Of a stretch of 64,000 nt of DNA, positions 34,041 through 42,199 are shown in pieces (the stretch's first letter is position 1; the number at the start of each line of letters is the position of its first letter). The translations under genes and the position numbers were made by a program. This DNA is from Pseudovibrio sp000156235. Lineage in GTDB: Bacteria; Pseudomonadota; Alphaproteobacteria; Rhizobiales; Stappiaceae. Location of the stretch: assembly GCF_000156235.1 (NCBI RefSeq), contig NZ_DS996805.1:124001-188000 (forward strand). The letters run 5' to 3'. The notes under the pieces are model-generated. The model was not told the origin of the DNA, did no database searches, and saw only the letters and a list, made by a program, of their open reading frames with translations.

Positions 34041-35264
34041 ATGAACTTTAAGGCTATCGCAATCGCAGCCGCTGCTGCAGCTGCTGCAACTTCCGCTCAG
34101 GCTGCTGATCTTCCAGCTGACATCGCGCCAGTAGACTACGTACGCATCAACGACGCATACGGCGCAGGCTTCTTCGTACTGCCAGGTACCGAGACTGCAA
34201 TCAAAATCGGCGGTCGTATCCGTGTTGAAGCAAAAATCAACAACCTGACCGAAGACGAAGATTACGGTAACGACAAAAACAACCAGAACTTCCGTGCTCG
34301 TGCAAACCTGCGTGTTGACACCCGCACTCAGTCTGAGCTGGGCTTGATCCGCACTTACGCAGACTTCCAGTTCACTTCTGACACCGACAAGCGCGGTAAT
34401 GAAGGCGTTAAGCTGGATAAAGGTTACGTTCAGATCGGTGGTTTCACTTTCGGTCGCGCAACTTCCGCATTTGATCTCTGGACTGGCAACCTGTCTTCCA
34501 ACGTATTTGACCGTCACATGTCTGACGACACTGCATGGCAGGCATCCTACACCTATGCTCTAGCAAACGGTCTGACCCTTGCTGCTTCCATTGAAGATAA
34601 CTCTGACCGTCAGCATGGCGTGATCACCGGTGTAAGTTCTATTGATGATGCAGGAACGCCTGGCGATACCAGCGATGACTTCACAATCTACACAGCTGAT
34701 AAAGACCGTGATGACGCAGGTAATACTGTTCCAGCATTTGTTGCGAAAGTTCTCCTGAACCAAGGGTGGGGCTGGGCTGGCCTTTCTGGTGCTGTGACCA
34801 AAGTTGATGCTGTAAAAGGCGACTCTTCTGAACTTGGTTATGCAGTAGCAGGTGGTGTTGGCTTTAACCTCGACATGATTGCTCCAGGTGACGTCATCAA
34901 CTTCCAGGCTGCATATGCAGATGGTGCGATGGCATATGTTGGTGCTGACGATACAGCTGATGCAGTTGTTCTTGATGGCGGCGATGTTGAAACCAACACA
35001 GCATGGTCTGTTGCTGGTGGTTACAAACACAGCTGGACAACAGAATTCTCTTCCGGTCTTGAAGCGTCCTATCTGGATGTTGAATCTGGTGATGAGCGTC
35101 TGATGGCTGATTTCAATGAAACTGTTGTTGCAGGTACTCTTGAGTATCGTCCGGTTTCCGGTCTTCTGTTCTCTGCTGGCGCAGGTTGGAAACAGAAGGA
35201 TGTCGATGGTTCAAGCAAGGAAGATGCTGCTACTCTGAACTTCCGCGTAGAGCGTTCTTTCTAA
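34041..35264 (+). CDS. Porin 1 (alphaproteobacterial Omp2b/porin type 2 family)
   Basis: A 407-residue outer-membrane porin. The signal peptide is very alanine-rich and ends in AQA at residue 21. The mature start ADLPADIAPVDYVRINDAYGAGFFVLPGT is diagnostic for this family, and the C-terminal residue is phenylalanine, the usual barrel-assembly signal. Loop 1, between strand IKIGGRIRVEAKI and strand FRARANLRV, is short (about 17 residues), unlike porins 2 and 3. Codon choice is strongly biased (GCT/GCA, CGT), suggesting high expression. First of four tandem porin genes, with its own terminator. Confidence 0.93.
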   Translation: MNFKAIAIAAAAAAAATSAQAADLPADIAPVDYVRINDAYGAGFFVLPGTETAIKIGGRIRVEAKINNLTEDEDYGNDKNNQNFRARANLRVDTRTQSELGLIRTYADFQFTSDTDKRGNEGVKLDKGYVQIGGFTFGRATSAFDLWTGNLSSNVFDRHMSDDTAWQASYTYALANGLTLAASIEDNSDRQHGVITGVSSIDDAGTPGDTSDDFTIYTADKDRDDAGNTVPAFVAKVLLNQGWGWAGLSGAVTKVDAVKGDSSELGYAVAGGVGFNLDMIAPGDVINFQAAYADGAMAYVGADDTADAVVLDGGDVETNTAWSVAGGYKHSWTTEFSSGLEASYLDVESGDERLMADFNETVVAGTLEYRPVSGLLFSAGAGWKQKDVDGSSKEDAATLNFRVERSF

Positions 35265-35329
35265 GGCTGACTTAAGCCTTAGACCTTCATTGGACCTTCA
35301 ATAATCCTGATTTTCCAATGACTCTCATT

Positions 35330-35358
35330 CCCGGTGGTGTCCAAAACCACCGGGTTCC
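35330..35358 (+). terminator. Terminator after porin 1
   Basis: CCCGGTGGT and ACCACCGGG form a perfect 9-bp stem with loop GTCCAAA, followed by TTCC. The T-run is short. The region from about 35300 resembles an orphan element at 39381-39441. Confidence 0.65.
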
Positions 35359-35765
35359 TCTGTTTGTTGAGGTCGGCTAGTAAATGCGCTTGCCTATTTC
35401 TCTTTCAAATTTGCTTGTTAAATTTTAGTCAGCATTTTAATCCCCAGTGCGCGATTTTTTGCAGTAACTCTCTGGGATTGCATAATCTTAATAGTTAGTA
35501 CTCATCGATCTCATCGCCTGTGAGGGAGAATGTTCATATAAATTCAATTGGTTAGGTGAAATTAGAATAGCTATGAGTTAGCCCGTATGATTTATGCGGA
35601 TTACGCCTTCCCAAAAGCCGTTGTGTTAAAAAAAACACACTACTTTCACGTGGTGATGTTTCTCCCCTTTCAAACTACTAGGTTGATATTGCGATCTTCC
35701 ATCTCGTCGGGCATCAATATGTCCATCGACGCGGTCGAGCCGATTGATTGCTTTGCCAAATTTTG
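35359..35765. other. Intergenic sequence before the assembly gap
   Basis: About 400 AT-rich bases between the porin 1 terminator and the N-run. The plus-strand frame from 35587 that runs into the gap does not resemble a porin N-terminus or any protein I recognise. It may be promoter sequence, or the edge of a repeat that broke the assembly. Confidence 0.35.
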
Positions 35766-35984
35766 NNNNNNNNNNNNNNNNNNNNNNNNNNNNNNNNNNN
35801 NNNNNNNNNNNNNNNNNNNNNNNNNNNNNNNNNNNNNNNNNNNNNNNNNNNNNNNNNNNNNNNNNNNNNNNNNNNNNNNNNNNNNNNNNNNNNNNNNNNN
35901 NNNNNNNNNNNNNNNNNNNNNNNNNNNNNNNNNNNNNNNNNNNNNNNNNNNNNNNNNNNNNNNNNNNNNNNNNNNNNNNNNNNN
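35766..35984. other. Assembly gap (219 N)
   Basis: The run of N hides the 5' part of porin 2. By comparison with porin 3, at least about 80 codons plus the ribosome binding site are missing, so the true gap is probably longer than the 219 bases shown. Near-identical porin 5' ends are a plausible cause of the break. Confidence 0.95.
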
Positions 35985-37035
35985 CGCAGAGTATTCTAAG
36001 ATCTCTGACGGTACTGTTGTTGATGCAGCTGGTTACAATGCTGCAGTTAAAGCACTTAAAGATGAGCAGGCGAAAGACTTCTCTACATACGCTGGTGCTG
36101 ATGACGCTGCAAAGAAAGCAGCTAAAGCTGCAGCTGTTGCAACGCTGCAGGCAGATGTAAACGATCTCGTAGAGACCAAAGCAGCAACCGAAGAAGAAAC
36201 CAACGACTACTCTTCTTACACTCGCGGTTACCTGTACTTCACCTCCATGACTGCTACCGACATCGGTACAATCAAGACTTTCACAGAGCTGACAGCTACT
36301 TGGAACGACGATGGTGAAGGTTCCAACGGTCTTGGCGATGCATGGGTTCAGATCGGTGCAGACTACGGTTCCTTCCTCTTCGGTCGTGAAGGTTCTCAGT
36401 TCGACGGCTTCACCGGTTACACTTGGATCCTTCCTGTAGGCATCTCCCTGTCTGACCAGGCAGTTCTTCAGGCATCCTTTACTGCTGACCTCGGCAATGG
36501 CTTCACTGCAGTAGCTTCTGTAGAAGAATCCTCCTACCGTGGTGGTGAAGACAACGCTCTTGACATCGTTGGTGCTCTGAAAGTTTCTCAGGGTTGGGGC
36601 TCCTTCAAGCTTGCTGGTGCTGCTCATAACAAAGCAGACGAAGATGGCTACGGTTACGCTGTAGGTGCAACTGCTACCTTCAACCTTGACATGCTCAAGG
36701 AAGGTACTGAGATTGCATTCCAGGCTCAGTACGCTGACGAAGCTGGTGCTTACATCACTTCCGACAAAGACATGGCTGCGAAAACCGGTTATGCTCTGTC
36801 TGGTGGTCTTGAAACAGCTCTGACTGACAAAATCTCTGCACAGCTCGACGTTTCTTACCTCGCTCTGGACCAGAAAGACGATTACACAAAGACTGCTGTA
36901 AACGGTTCTGTAGTATACTCTCCAGTTTCCGGTCTGGGTCTTGCTCTGGCAGCAGGTTGGGCTGAAGAATCTGCAAAAGGTTCTGACGACGTTGACACTG
37001 CAAAAGTTGGTGCTCGCGTACAGTACACCTTCTAA
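35985..37035 (+). CDS. Porin 2, 5' end lost in assembly gap (Omp2b family, loop-1 insert)
   Basis: The last 350 codons of a porin are present. The first 77 visible residues are the end of an alanine- and lysine-rich, probably helical insert (for example DDAAKKAAKAAAVATLQADV), joined to barrel strand YTRGYLYFTSMTATDIGTI. The VETKAA..E..NDYS..RGYL junction aligns with porin 3, so both share the insert. The remaining strands and the C-terminal VQYTF are typical. Codon use matches a highly expressed porin. Signal peptide and strand 1 must lie in or before the gap. Confidence 0.88.
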
Positions 37036-37080
37036 TTTGGTGTAAGAATTTCGATAGCTTTACGCTATCAAGTTCGAATG

Positions 37081-37111
37081 ACCCCGGTGGCGATTGTCAC
37101 CGGGGTTTTTT
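37081..37111 (+). terminator. Terminator after porin 2
   Basis: ACCCCGGTG and CACCGGGGT form a 9-bp stem followed by TTTTTT, 45 bases after the porin 2 stop. Confidence 0.85.
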
Positions 37112-37190
37112 ATTGCCTGTATGGATGTTGCGTGAAATAGGGGCTCGGGGTGGTTCTAGGATGTACCGTACAATTCTGCTTCAAAGTGAG

Positions 37191-37705
37191 TTAAGCGGCT
37201 CTATTGAGACTCCTGTGTAAGGCAATAGGTAACTGGTGCACTGAATATTTAATGCTTGCTCTGTAAGCGTAGAGCTTACCGATCTTGCCTGAAACGCTAA
37301 GGCCAAAGCTTTTCTGTTTTCGAAACTGATTCAGTCTCATGCGCAGATCTTTGGGCAAATTTGAAAAATTGCCCATTTCTACAATGACATTGTTCACATT
37401 CTCACCTTTAGCCGAATATCTCCGCTTCTCACTGTAGAAAATGCTGCTCGTTAAACGCTCAAGTGCAATGTAGATACTCTCCATCAATTGGTTATCTTGT
37501 TGATATTATTATACTTTATACGCCCATCGTGCGACTCTTCCATTCGGAGAAAACGATTTCATCGGCATGTTGGTTCAAGTCAGACAATTGCTTTTGCGAA
37601 CATTTTCTGGATGCTGTCTCTGTTGTAAAAAAAACACAGGCAAAAATCACAAGTAGAAATAGGCAAAGTGAAAACTGAAATAGGCTTGCCTAAAAATCTT
37701 TTCAT
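37191..37705 (-). pseudogene. Probable broken gene for a small secreted protein
   Basis: On the minus strand an ATG at 37705 has an excellent ribosome binding site (TGAGGAG, 9 bases upstream). Read straight, it gives only about 42 residues. Skipping one G after the fifth codon gives a textbook signal peptide (MKRFLASLFQFSLCLFLLVI, then FACVFFTTETAS) and a frame to 37516. A further shift joins the open frame 37191-37484, which contains SIFYSEKRRYSAKGE and a basic helical region. Together they would encode about 165 residues of unknown family. The gene is inserted between porins 2 and 3 on the opposite strand. Sequencing error is an alternative to true decay. Confidence 0.35.
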
Positions 37706-37875
37706 TGTAATTTCTCCTCACGAACCTTCAGGGGGCTTTCTCACTAAGTAGGCACTTGGTTTGAGGCGGAAGGTTCAAGGGGACAGGTTCGAACTGCTTA
37801 TGGTTGTGATGCCTAATTGCTGTTCGAGCTTCTGTTTTAAATAAAGTTTGAAATCCTTATTATGGGAAGCTTGTG

Positions 37876-39207
37876 ATGAACTTCAAGAAAATCGCACTCG
37901 CAGCAGCAGCTGCTGCAGCTGCAACTCCAGCAATGGCTGCTGACCTTCCAGTAGTTGCAGAGCCAGTAAACTACGTTCAGGCTTGTGACGCATACGGCGC
38001 TGGCTACTTCCAGCTGCCAGGTCAGGACACCTGCATCCGCGTACACGGCCGTATCCGCACTCAGTGGGTTTCTCACAACCTGACCAAAAAGCTTGGTGTT
38101 ACTGACAAAGCAACAGATGCAGAATACAACGCTGGTGCAGCTGTAGCCGCTTCTGGTAACAGCCTTATTTCTGCTGATATTGCTGTTGCAGACTCTGTAT
38201 CTGCTGCGGATGTAAAAGCTTGGAATACAGCTGTTGCTGAAGCAAAAGCTGACCTCGCAGATGGCGATGCTTCAAACGATGCTGCTGCTGCTACCAAACT
38301 GGCTGATGCAAATGCGTTGCTTGCTGCTGCAGTAGAAACAAAAGCTGCTGTTGCTGAAAAGCGTAACGACTATTCTGCTCTTGCTCGCGGTTACCTGTTC
38401 CTCGAGTCCATGACTCAGACAGAACTGATGTCTATTAAGACATACACCGAACTGACAGCTTCTTGGAACGAGTCTTCTTCTTCCACAGTGGGCATGGGTT
38501 CTGCTTACCTGCAGCTGGGCTTCGACAACGTTTCTGTCCTGATCGGTCGTTCCGGTTCAATCTATGACGCATTTGGTGGTTATTCCGCAATCGGCACTAT
38601 CGGTGTAGCTGAAGGTGGTGAAGATGCTCTGCAGGTTTCTGCAACCGCTTCCATGGGTAACGGCTTTACAGCTTCCTTCGGTGTTATGGATGCAGAAGCA
38701 AGTGCAACCGGCACAGGCGTTAAGAACCGCGTGAACTTCGAATCCGCTCTGGCTCTTACTCAGGGTATGTTCTCTGCAAACCTTTCCGGTGCAGCACACG
38801 CTTACTCCGATAACGACTACGGTTTCGCTGTAGCAGGTACTGTTGAAGCATCTGTTCTGGAAAACGTAAAAGTTGGTTTCGGTGCTTCTTACGCGAACAA
38901 TGCTCTGTCCTACATCGGTGGTGCACAGGCTTCTAAGTTCACCGATGGTGGTGCTGACGATGCAAAAGGCTACACCTTCGCAGGTGGTCTGGAAGTTGGT
39001 CTTTCCGACAAAGTTACAGCAGCTCTTGACGCTTCCTGGACAAAACTCGAGCAGGGTAAAGCTGACTACAACTACACTGTAGTTAACGGTTCTCTGAACT
39101 ATGCTCCAGTTTCCGGCATGGCTGTTGTTCTCGACGGTGGTTGGTCTAAAGACTCCGAAGACAACAAAAACGCACAGGTTACTGCTCGCGTTCAGTACTC
39201 CTTCTAA
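37876..39207 (+). CDS. Porin 3 with alanine-rich loop-1 insert (Omp2b family)
   Basis: A 443-residue porin. The signal peptide ends AMA near residue 21. The mature start ADLPVVAEPVNYVQACDAYGAGYFQLPGQ and strand IRVHGRIRTQW are typical. Between strand 1 (ending about residue 68) and strand 2 (LARGYLFLESM, about residue 169) lies an insert of about 84 extra residues compared with porin 1. It is built from alanine, aspartate, lysine and glutamate with no aromatic beta pattern, predicted helical. Two cysteines (C37, C53) flank the first turn. The barrel ends in VQYSF. I chose ATG 37876 over GTG 37873. The upstream leader resembles that of porin 1. Confidence 0.92.
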   Translation: MNFKKIALAAAAAAAATPAMAADLPVVAEPVNYVQACDAYGAGYFQLPGQDTCIRVHGRIRTQWVSHNLTKKLGVTDKATDAEYNAGAAVAASGNSLISADIAVADSVSAADVKAWNTAVAEAKADLADGDASNDAAAATKLADANALLAAAVETKAAVAEKRNDYSALARGYLFLESMTQTELMSIKTYTELTASWNESSSSTVGMGSAYLQLGFDNVSVLIGRSGSIYDAFGGYSAIGTIGVAEGGEDALQVSATASMGNGFTASFGVMDAEASATGTGVKNRVNFESALALTQGMFSANLSGAAHAYSDNDYGFAVAGTVEASVLENVKVGFGASYANNALSYIGGAQASKFTDGGADDAKGYTFAGGLEVGLSDKVTAALDASWTKLEQGKADYNYTVVNGSLNYAPVSGMAVVLDGGWSKDSEDNKNAQVTARVQYSF

Positions 39208-39223
39208 GATCTCTTAGATTGAG

Positions 39224-39257
39224 GGTCTCGGCGGCGGTGTCGCCGGGACCGTTTTTA
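39224..39257 (+). terminator. Terminator after porin 3
   Basis: GGTCTCGGCG and CGCCGGGACC (one G-U pair) form the stem, followed by GTTTTT, 16 bases after the stop. Confidence 0.8.
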
Positions 39258-39380
39258 TAAAGCCTTGATGTGATACCTGCCACAGACTTGCATGTGCAGG
39301 GGGTATAGGAAGGTACTACTTCAAGATTTTATGAGTTTTGGTTTTGCTCAAAACCTTCTAATCTATATCTGGTTGAAGTT

Positions 39381-39441
39381 CATATATCCTGATCTTTCAA
39401 TCAGTCTCTCAGGCCCGGCGGTTCCAACCCGTCGGGCTTTC
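39381..39441 (+). repeat. Orphan copy of a porin-type 3' region and terminator
   Basis: The sequence ATCCTGATCTTTCAAT..AGTCTCTCA, followed by the GCCCGGCGG/CCGTCGGGC hairpin, closely resembles the 3' region of porin 1 at 35300-35358. No porin coding sequence precedes it; porin 3 already has its own terminator at 39224. It looks like a scar from loss or recombination of another porin gene. The surrounding 39258-39693 holds no gene that I can support. Confidence 0.45.
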
Positions 39442-39693
39442 CCATTTGTGTGTGGTACTTAAGTTCTCAATGAGTAATCCGATTGGGTGATCTCTTAATC
39501 CGCACTATTTTGCTCAGTTAAATCCTTTGCTCGTTTCGATTGGGTGAGAAAATCCTGCCCAATCCATAGTAATTGCGAAAATTGAACCTTGGCGTAATTG
39601 TCTAGTTGCACAGGGGTAGTCATTGCAGCCGATTAATAGCGGCGCATTTGTGGGTGTTCGACTACTCCGAGTGACGGATGGAGGTTCGATACC

Positions 39694-40926
39694 ATGACGA
39701 AGAAGCTAATATTCCTGCCGGTCTTGCTGTCATTCGGAGTAGCAGCACAGGCGTCTGACTTGCCTAAACCTGTTTTTGAATCTGAGCCTGAGCCACTTAA
39801 TCTGGTGGAGCCGCTGGACTACGTTCAGGTTTGTGATGCTTACGGAGAGGGCTTTTTCTTTATTCCTGGAACACAAACATGCCTGCGCTTGAGTGGGCGC
39901 GTGCGGACGGATGCGCAGTATCGTCGGTTCCCGAAAAAGCCCAATAACTGGGGTGGGGTGGTTGATGATGGTCCTAAGGGGCGTGATCTGAACTCTATGC
40001 GCTTCCGGGCTCGGTCTTACATCCGTATGGATGCGCGATCCGAGACCGAGTTTGGCTTTGTTCGTACGTTTTCTGAGCTTCGTGCCACCGTGGACACCGA
40101 CACGGAACGGTATGGAGAGTCTCCGGAAATGGATTTGAACAAGGCGTACATTCAGTTTGGTGGCTTCACGATCGGCCGGACGGGCTCTCTGTTCGACTTC
40201 TTTACTGGGGCAACGTTTGGGGCGGTGCATCGGGATTGGTCTGATACCAACTCATGGGCTGCAGCTTATACCGAAGTGTTTGATGGAGGGGTATCCGTGA
40301 CTGTTTCCATTGAGGACCCTGTTTATCGGGCACACGGCGTGTTTACGGGTGTCGCCAGCGAGAATGGTAAGGCTGGTAACAAAGCGCCGGATGCGATTGC
40401 TGCGTTTCGGATGGATGGGGATTGGGGCAGTGCCAAGCTTGCAGCTGCTGTAACCAATATTCGTCCAGAAGCTGCATATGTTCCCGGCGATATTGGATGG
40501 GCCATGGGGGCGGGGGCTATTATTAACCTACCGCAACTGGGTGGTCAGGATGCTATGGCCTTGCAGTTCCAGTATGCAAATGGTGCAGTTTCTTACGTAG
40601 GCATTGATGACGATGAGGTTTTTGACGCCTATTACATCAACGGAGATACACGGAAAACCGAGGCGCTGTCCTTCTCTGGTGGGTTTACGCACTATGTGAC
40701 GCCGGAAGTGAGAACGGATTTTGATGCAAGCTATGCGGTGGTTGATACGCCAACTGGCGCGGCGCTCCCGGACTTTGATCGGTTTGCGTTGGATTGGGAT
40801 TTGGTTTGGTCACCGGTTGCTGGCATGGAGATGGGCGTGGATCTTGGGTACTCCAGAACGTCTCCTGATGATGAGAAGGATTTTGATGAGGCGAGTGCGC
40901 TCTTCAGGGTCCAGACGACTTTCTAA
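39694..40926 (+). CDS. Porin 4 (Omp2b family, divergent)
   Basis: A 410-residue porin. The signal peptide ends in AQASDL near residue 21. PLDYVQVCDAYGEGFFFIPGTQTCLRLSGRVRTDAQYRR is the family start, preceded by a short acidic proline-rich segment (PKPVFESEPEP). Loop 1 is of normal length. The barrel ends in VQTTF. Codon use lacks the strong bias of porins 1-3 (more GCG, CGG, GGG), so it is probably less expressed or older. The ATG has GGAGG upstream. Confidence 0.92.
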   Translation: MTKKLIFLPVLLSFGVAAQASDLPKPVFESEPEPLNLVEPLDYVQVCDAYGEGFFFIPGTQTCLRLSGRVRTDAQYRRFPKKPNNWGGVVDDGPKGRDLNSMRFRARSYIRMDARSETEFGFVRTFSELRATVDTDTERYGESPEMDLNKAYIQFGGFTIGRTGSLFDFFTGATFGAVHRDWSDTNSWAAAYTEVFDGGVSVTVSIEDPVYRAHGVFTGVASENGKAGNKAPDAIAAFRMDGDWGSAKLAAAVTNIRPEAAYVPGDIGWAMGAGAIINLPQLGGQDAMALQFQYANGAVSYVGIDDDEVFDAYYINGDTRKTEALSFSGGFTHYVTPEVRTDFDASYAVVDTPTGAALPDFDRFALDWDLVWSPVAGMEMGVDLGYSRTSPDDEKDFDEASALFRVQTTF

Positions 40927-40951
40927 AATACAGAGTTTCTTGAAGAACTTG

Positions 40952-40985
40952 GGAGTTGGATTGCACGATCCAACTCCTCTTTTTT
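40952..40985 (+). terminator. Terminator after porin 4
   Basis: GGAGTTGGAT and ATCCAACTCC form a perfect 10-bp stem with loop TGCACG, followed by a CTCTTTTTT run. Confidence 0.85.
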
Positions 40986-40989
40986 GTGT

Positions 40990-41895
40990 CTAGGCGTGCT
41001 GTAGAATGAAGCTCAGGATGCGATCCTGACTTAGGTTGTCCCATAGAAGTGGGGCGTGGCCCTGGTTGGGTACCGTCAATAGCTCCATGTTTTCATGGCG
41101 TTGTTGCATCATTTCGACGGTGTTTGTTGAAAGAAGGCGCGAGTTTTCGCCGTGGAGCAGGAGATGTGGAATTGGTTGCATGGCATTGAAGGAAGGCCAG
41201 AGGTCTTCTTCCGGGGCGGCTTCGTGTTCTCCGCGGATGGTGTCGCCCAAGCGTTTGTCGTAGCGAAGAGCTACGCCCTCTGAAAAGGGGGTATATAATT
41301 GATTGGCAAAGGTTATCCAGTCGGCCTCGCACATGGTGGTGAAGGTTGCACCGTGTATGCTGGCCAAGCGTTCTGCTGCGATTTTCATGCTTGGTTGTGA
41401 CATGACTGTGCCAACCGCGGTGACAATATCATCGAGTGCAGGAGGTTCGATGACAGGACCTATGTCGTTGATAATGACTGACAAAAGGCGTTCTGGGTGG
41501 CGCTGTGCCATAGAGAAGGAATGAAGGCCGCCGCGGGAGGTTCCAATCAGGGCAAATTGAGTGAGGCCGAGCGCTTCGATGCCGCGGTCGATGTCGTCCG
41601 CTTCCTGCTCAAGGCTGTAGCTTTCGTAGTCTTCAGAGTGATCCGAATGACCGCGGCCGCGGTAATCCATGGCGATAACGCGCAGGCCGTTTTCTTTTAA
41701 GAAGTTTGCTAAGTGGAAGAAATCTCTGGTGTTTCTTGTGAGGCCGGGTAGGCAGAGGACTGTTGGGTCACGGGGATTATCCGGTTCCCAGATGTTTGCG
41801 GAGAGTGTGAGGCCGTCGCTGGCTTTCCAGGTGAAGCGGGTTGTGCCTGTCAGGTTTTGAAGATCAACATCAATGTAATCAGAGGCTTGAAGCAT
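40990..41895 (-). CDS. Alpha/beta hydrolase
   Basis: A 301-residue alpha/beta-fold hydrolase. The nucleophile elbow is IGTSRGGLHS (serine in G-T-S-R-G), the oxyanion strand is LCLPGLTRNTRDF and the catalytic histidine is in VPNQGHAPLLW. DYRGRGHSD is the usual loop after strand 4. The start at 41895 is chosen because GGAGG lies 5 bases upstream; the open frame could extend to 41976 but without a site. No lid domain or membrane signal is seen. It may be an esterase or C-C hydrolase; the substrate is unknown. It is convergent with porin 4. Confidence 0.85.
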   Translation of the reverse strand: MLQASDYIDVDLQNLTGTTRFTWKASDGLTLSANIWEPDNPRDPTVLCLPGLTRNTRDFFHLANFLKENGLRVIAMDYRGRGHSDHSEDYESYSLEQEADDIDRGIEALGLTQFALIGTSRGGLHSFSMAQRHPERLLSVIINDIGPVIEPPALDDIVTAVGTVMSQPSMKIAAERLASIHGATFTTMCEADWITFANQLYTPFSEGVALRYDKRLGDTIRGEHEAAPEEDLWPSFNAMQPIPHLLLHGENSRLLSTNTVEMMQQRHENMELLTVPNQGHAPLLWDNLSQDRILSFILQHA

Positions 41896-42140
41896 AAAAT
41901 CCTCCCGAAATGCTTCTGCGTTTCCAGCGAAAGCAGAGCGGTCCGGTTTGTTCCCCGGCTTCTGACTGTTGCTCAAAAGTGTTGTTCAGGCGCTTGTCGT
42001 GACTACGCTTTGTAACAGGTGCCTGATGACTCGCTGGGTGGTTATCCTCACCATAGGGCAGGTTTGTTCACCTGTCTTGTCAAAGTTGAGGGGGGAGATG
42101 GGCATTCGCTTGGTAAAGGTTGATGTTCGGTTTCAGATGC

Positions 42141-42172
42141 AAAAAAGCCCGACATGATTGCCGGGCTTTTTT
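42141..42172. terminator. Terminator of the lytic transglycosylase gene (bidirectional)
   Basis: AAAAAAGCCCG and CGGGCTTTTTT form a symmetric stem with A- and T-runs on both sides, 28 bases beyond the slt stop codon. Confidence 0.8.
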
Positions 42173-42199
42173 GAAAAAAAATAGTGCTTAAGAAAGCGA

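Noticed and set aside
35587..35765. Plus-strand frame entering the N gap as the porin 2 start
   Set aside because: The visible residues have no signal peptide and do not resemble any of the other three porin N-termini; the real start is probably hidden in the gap.
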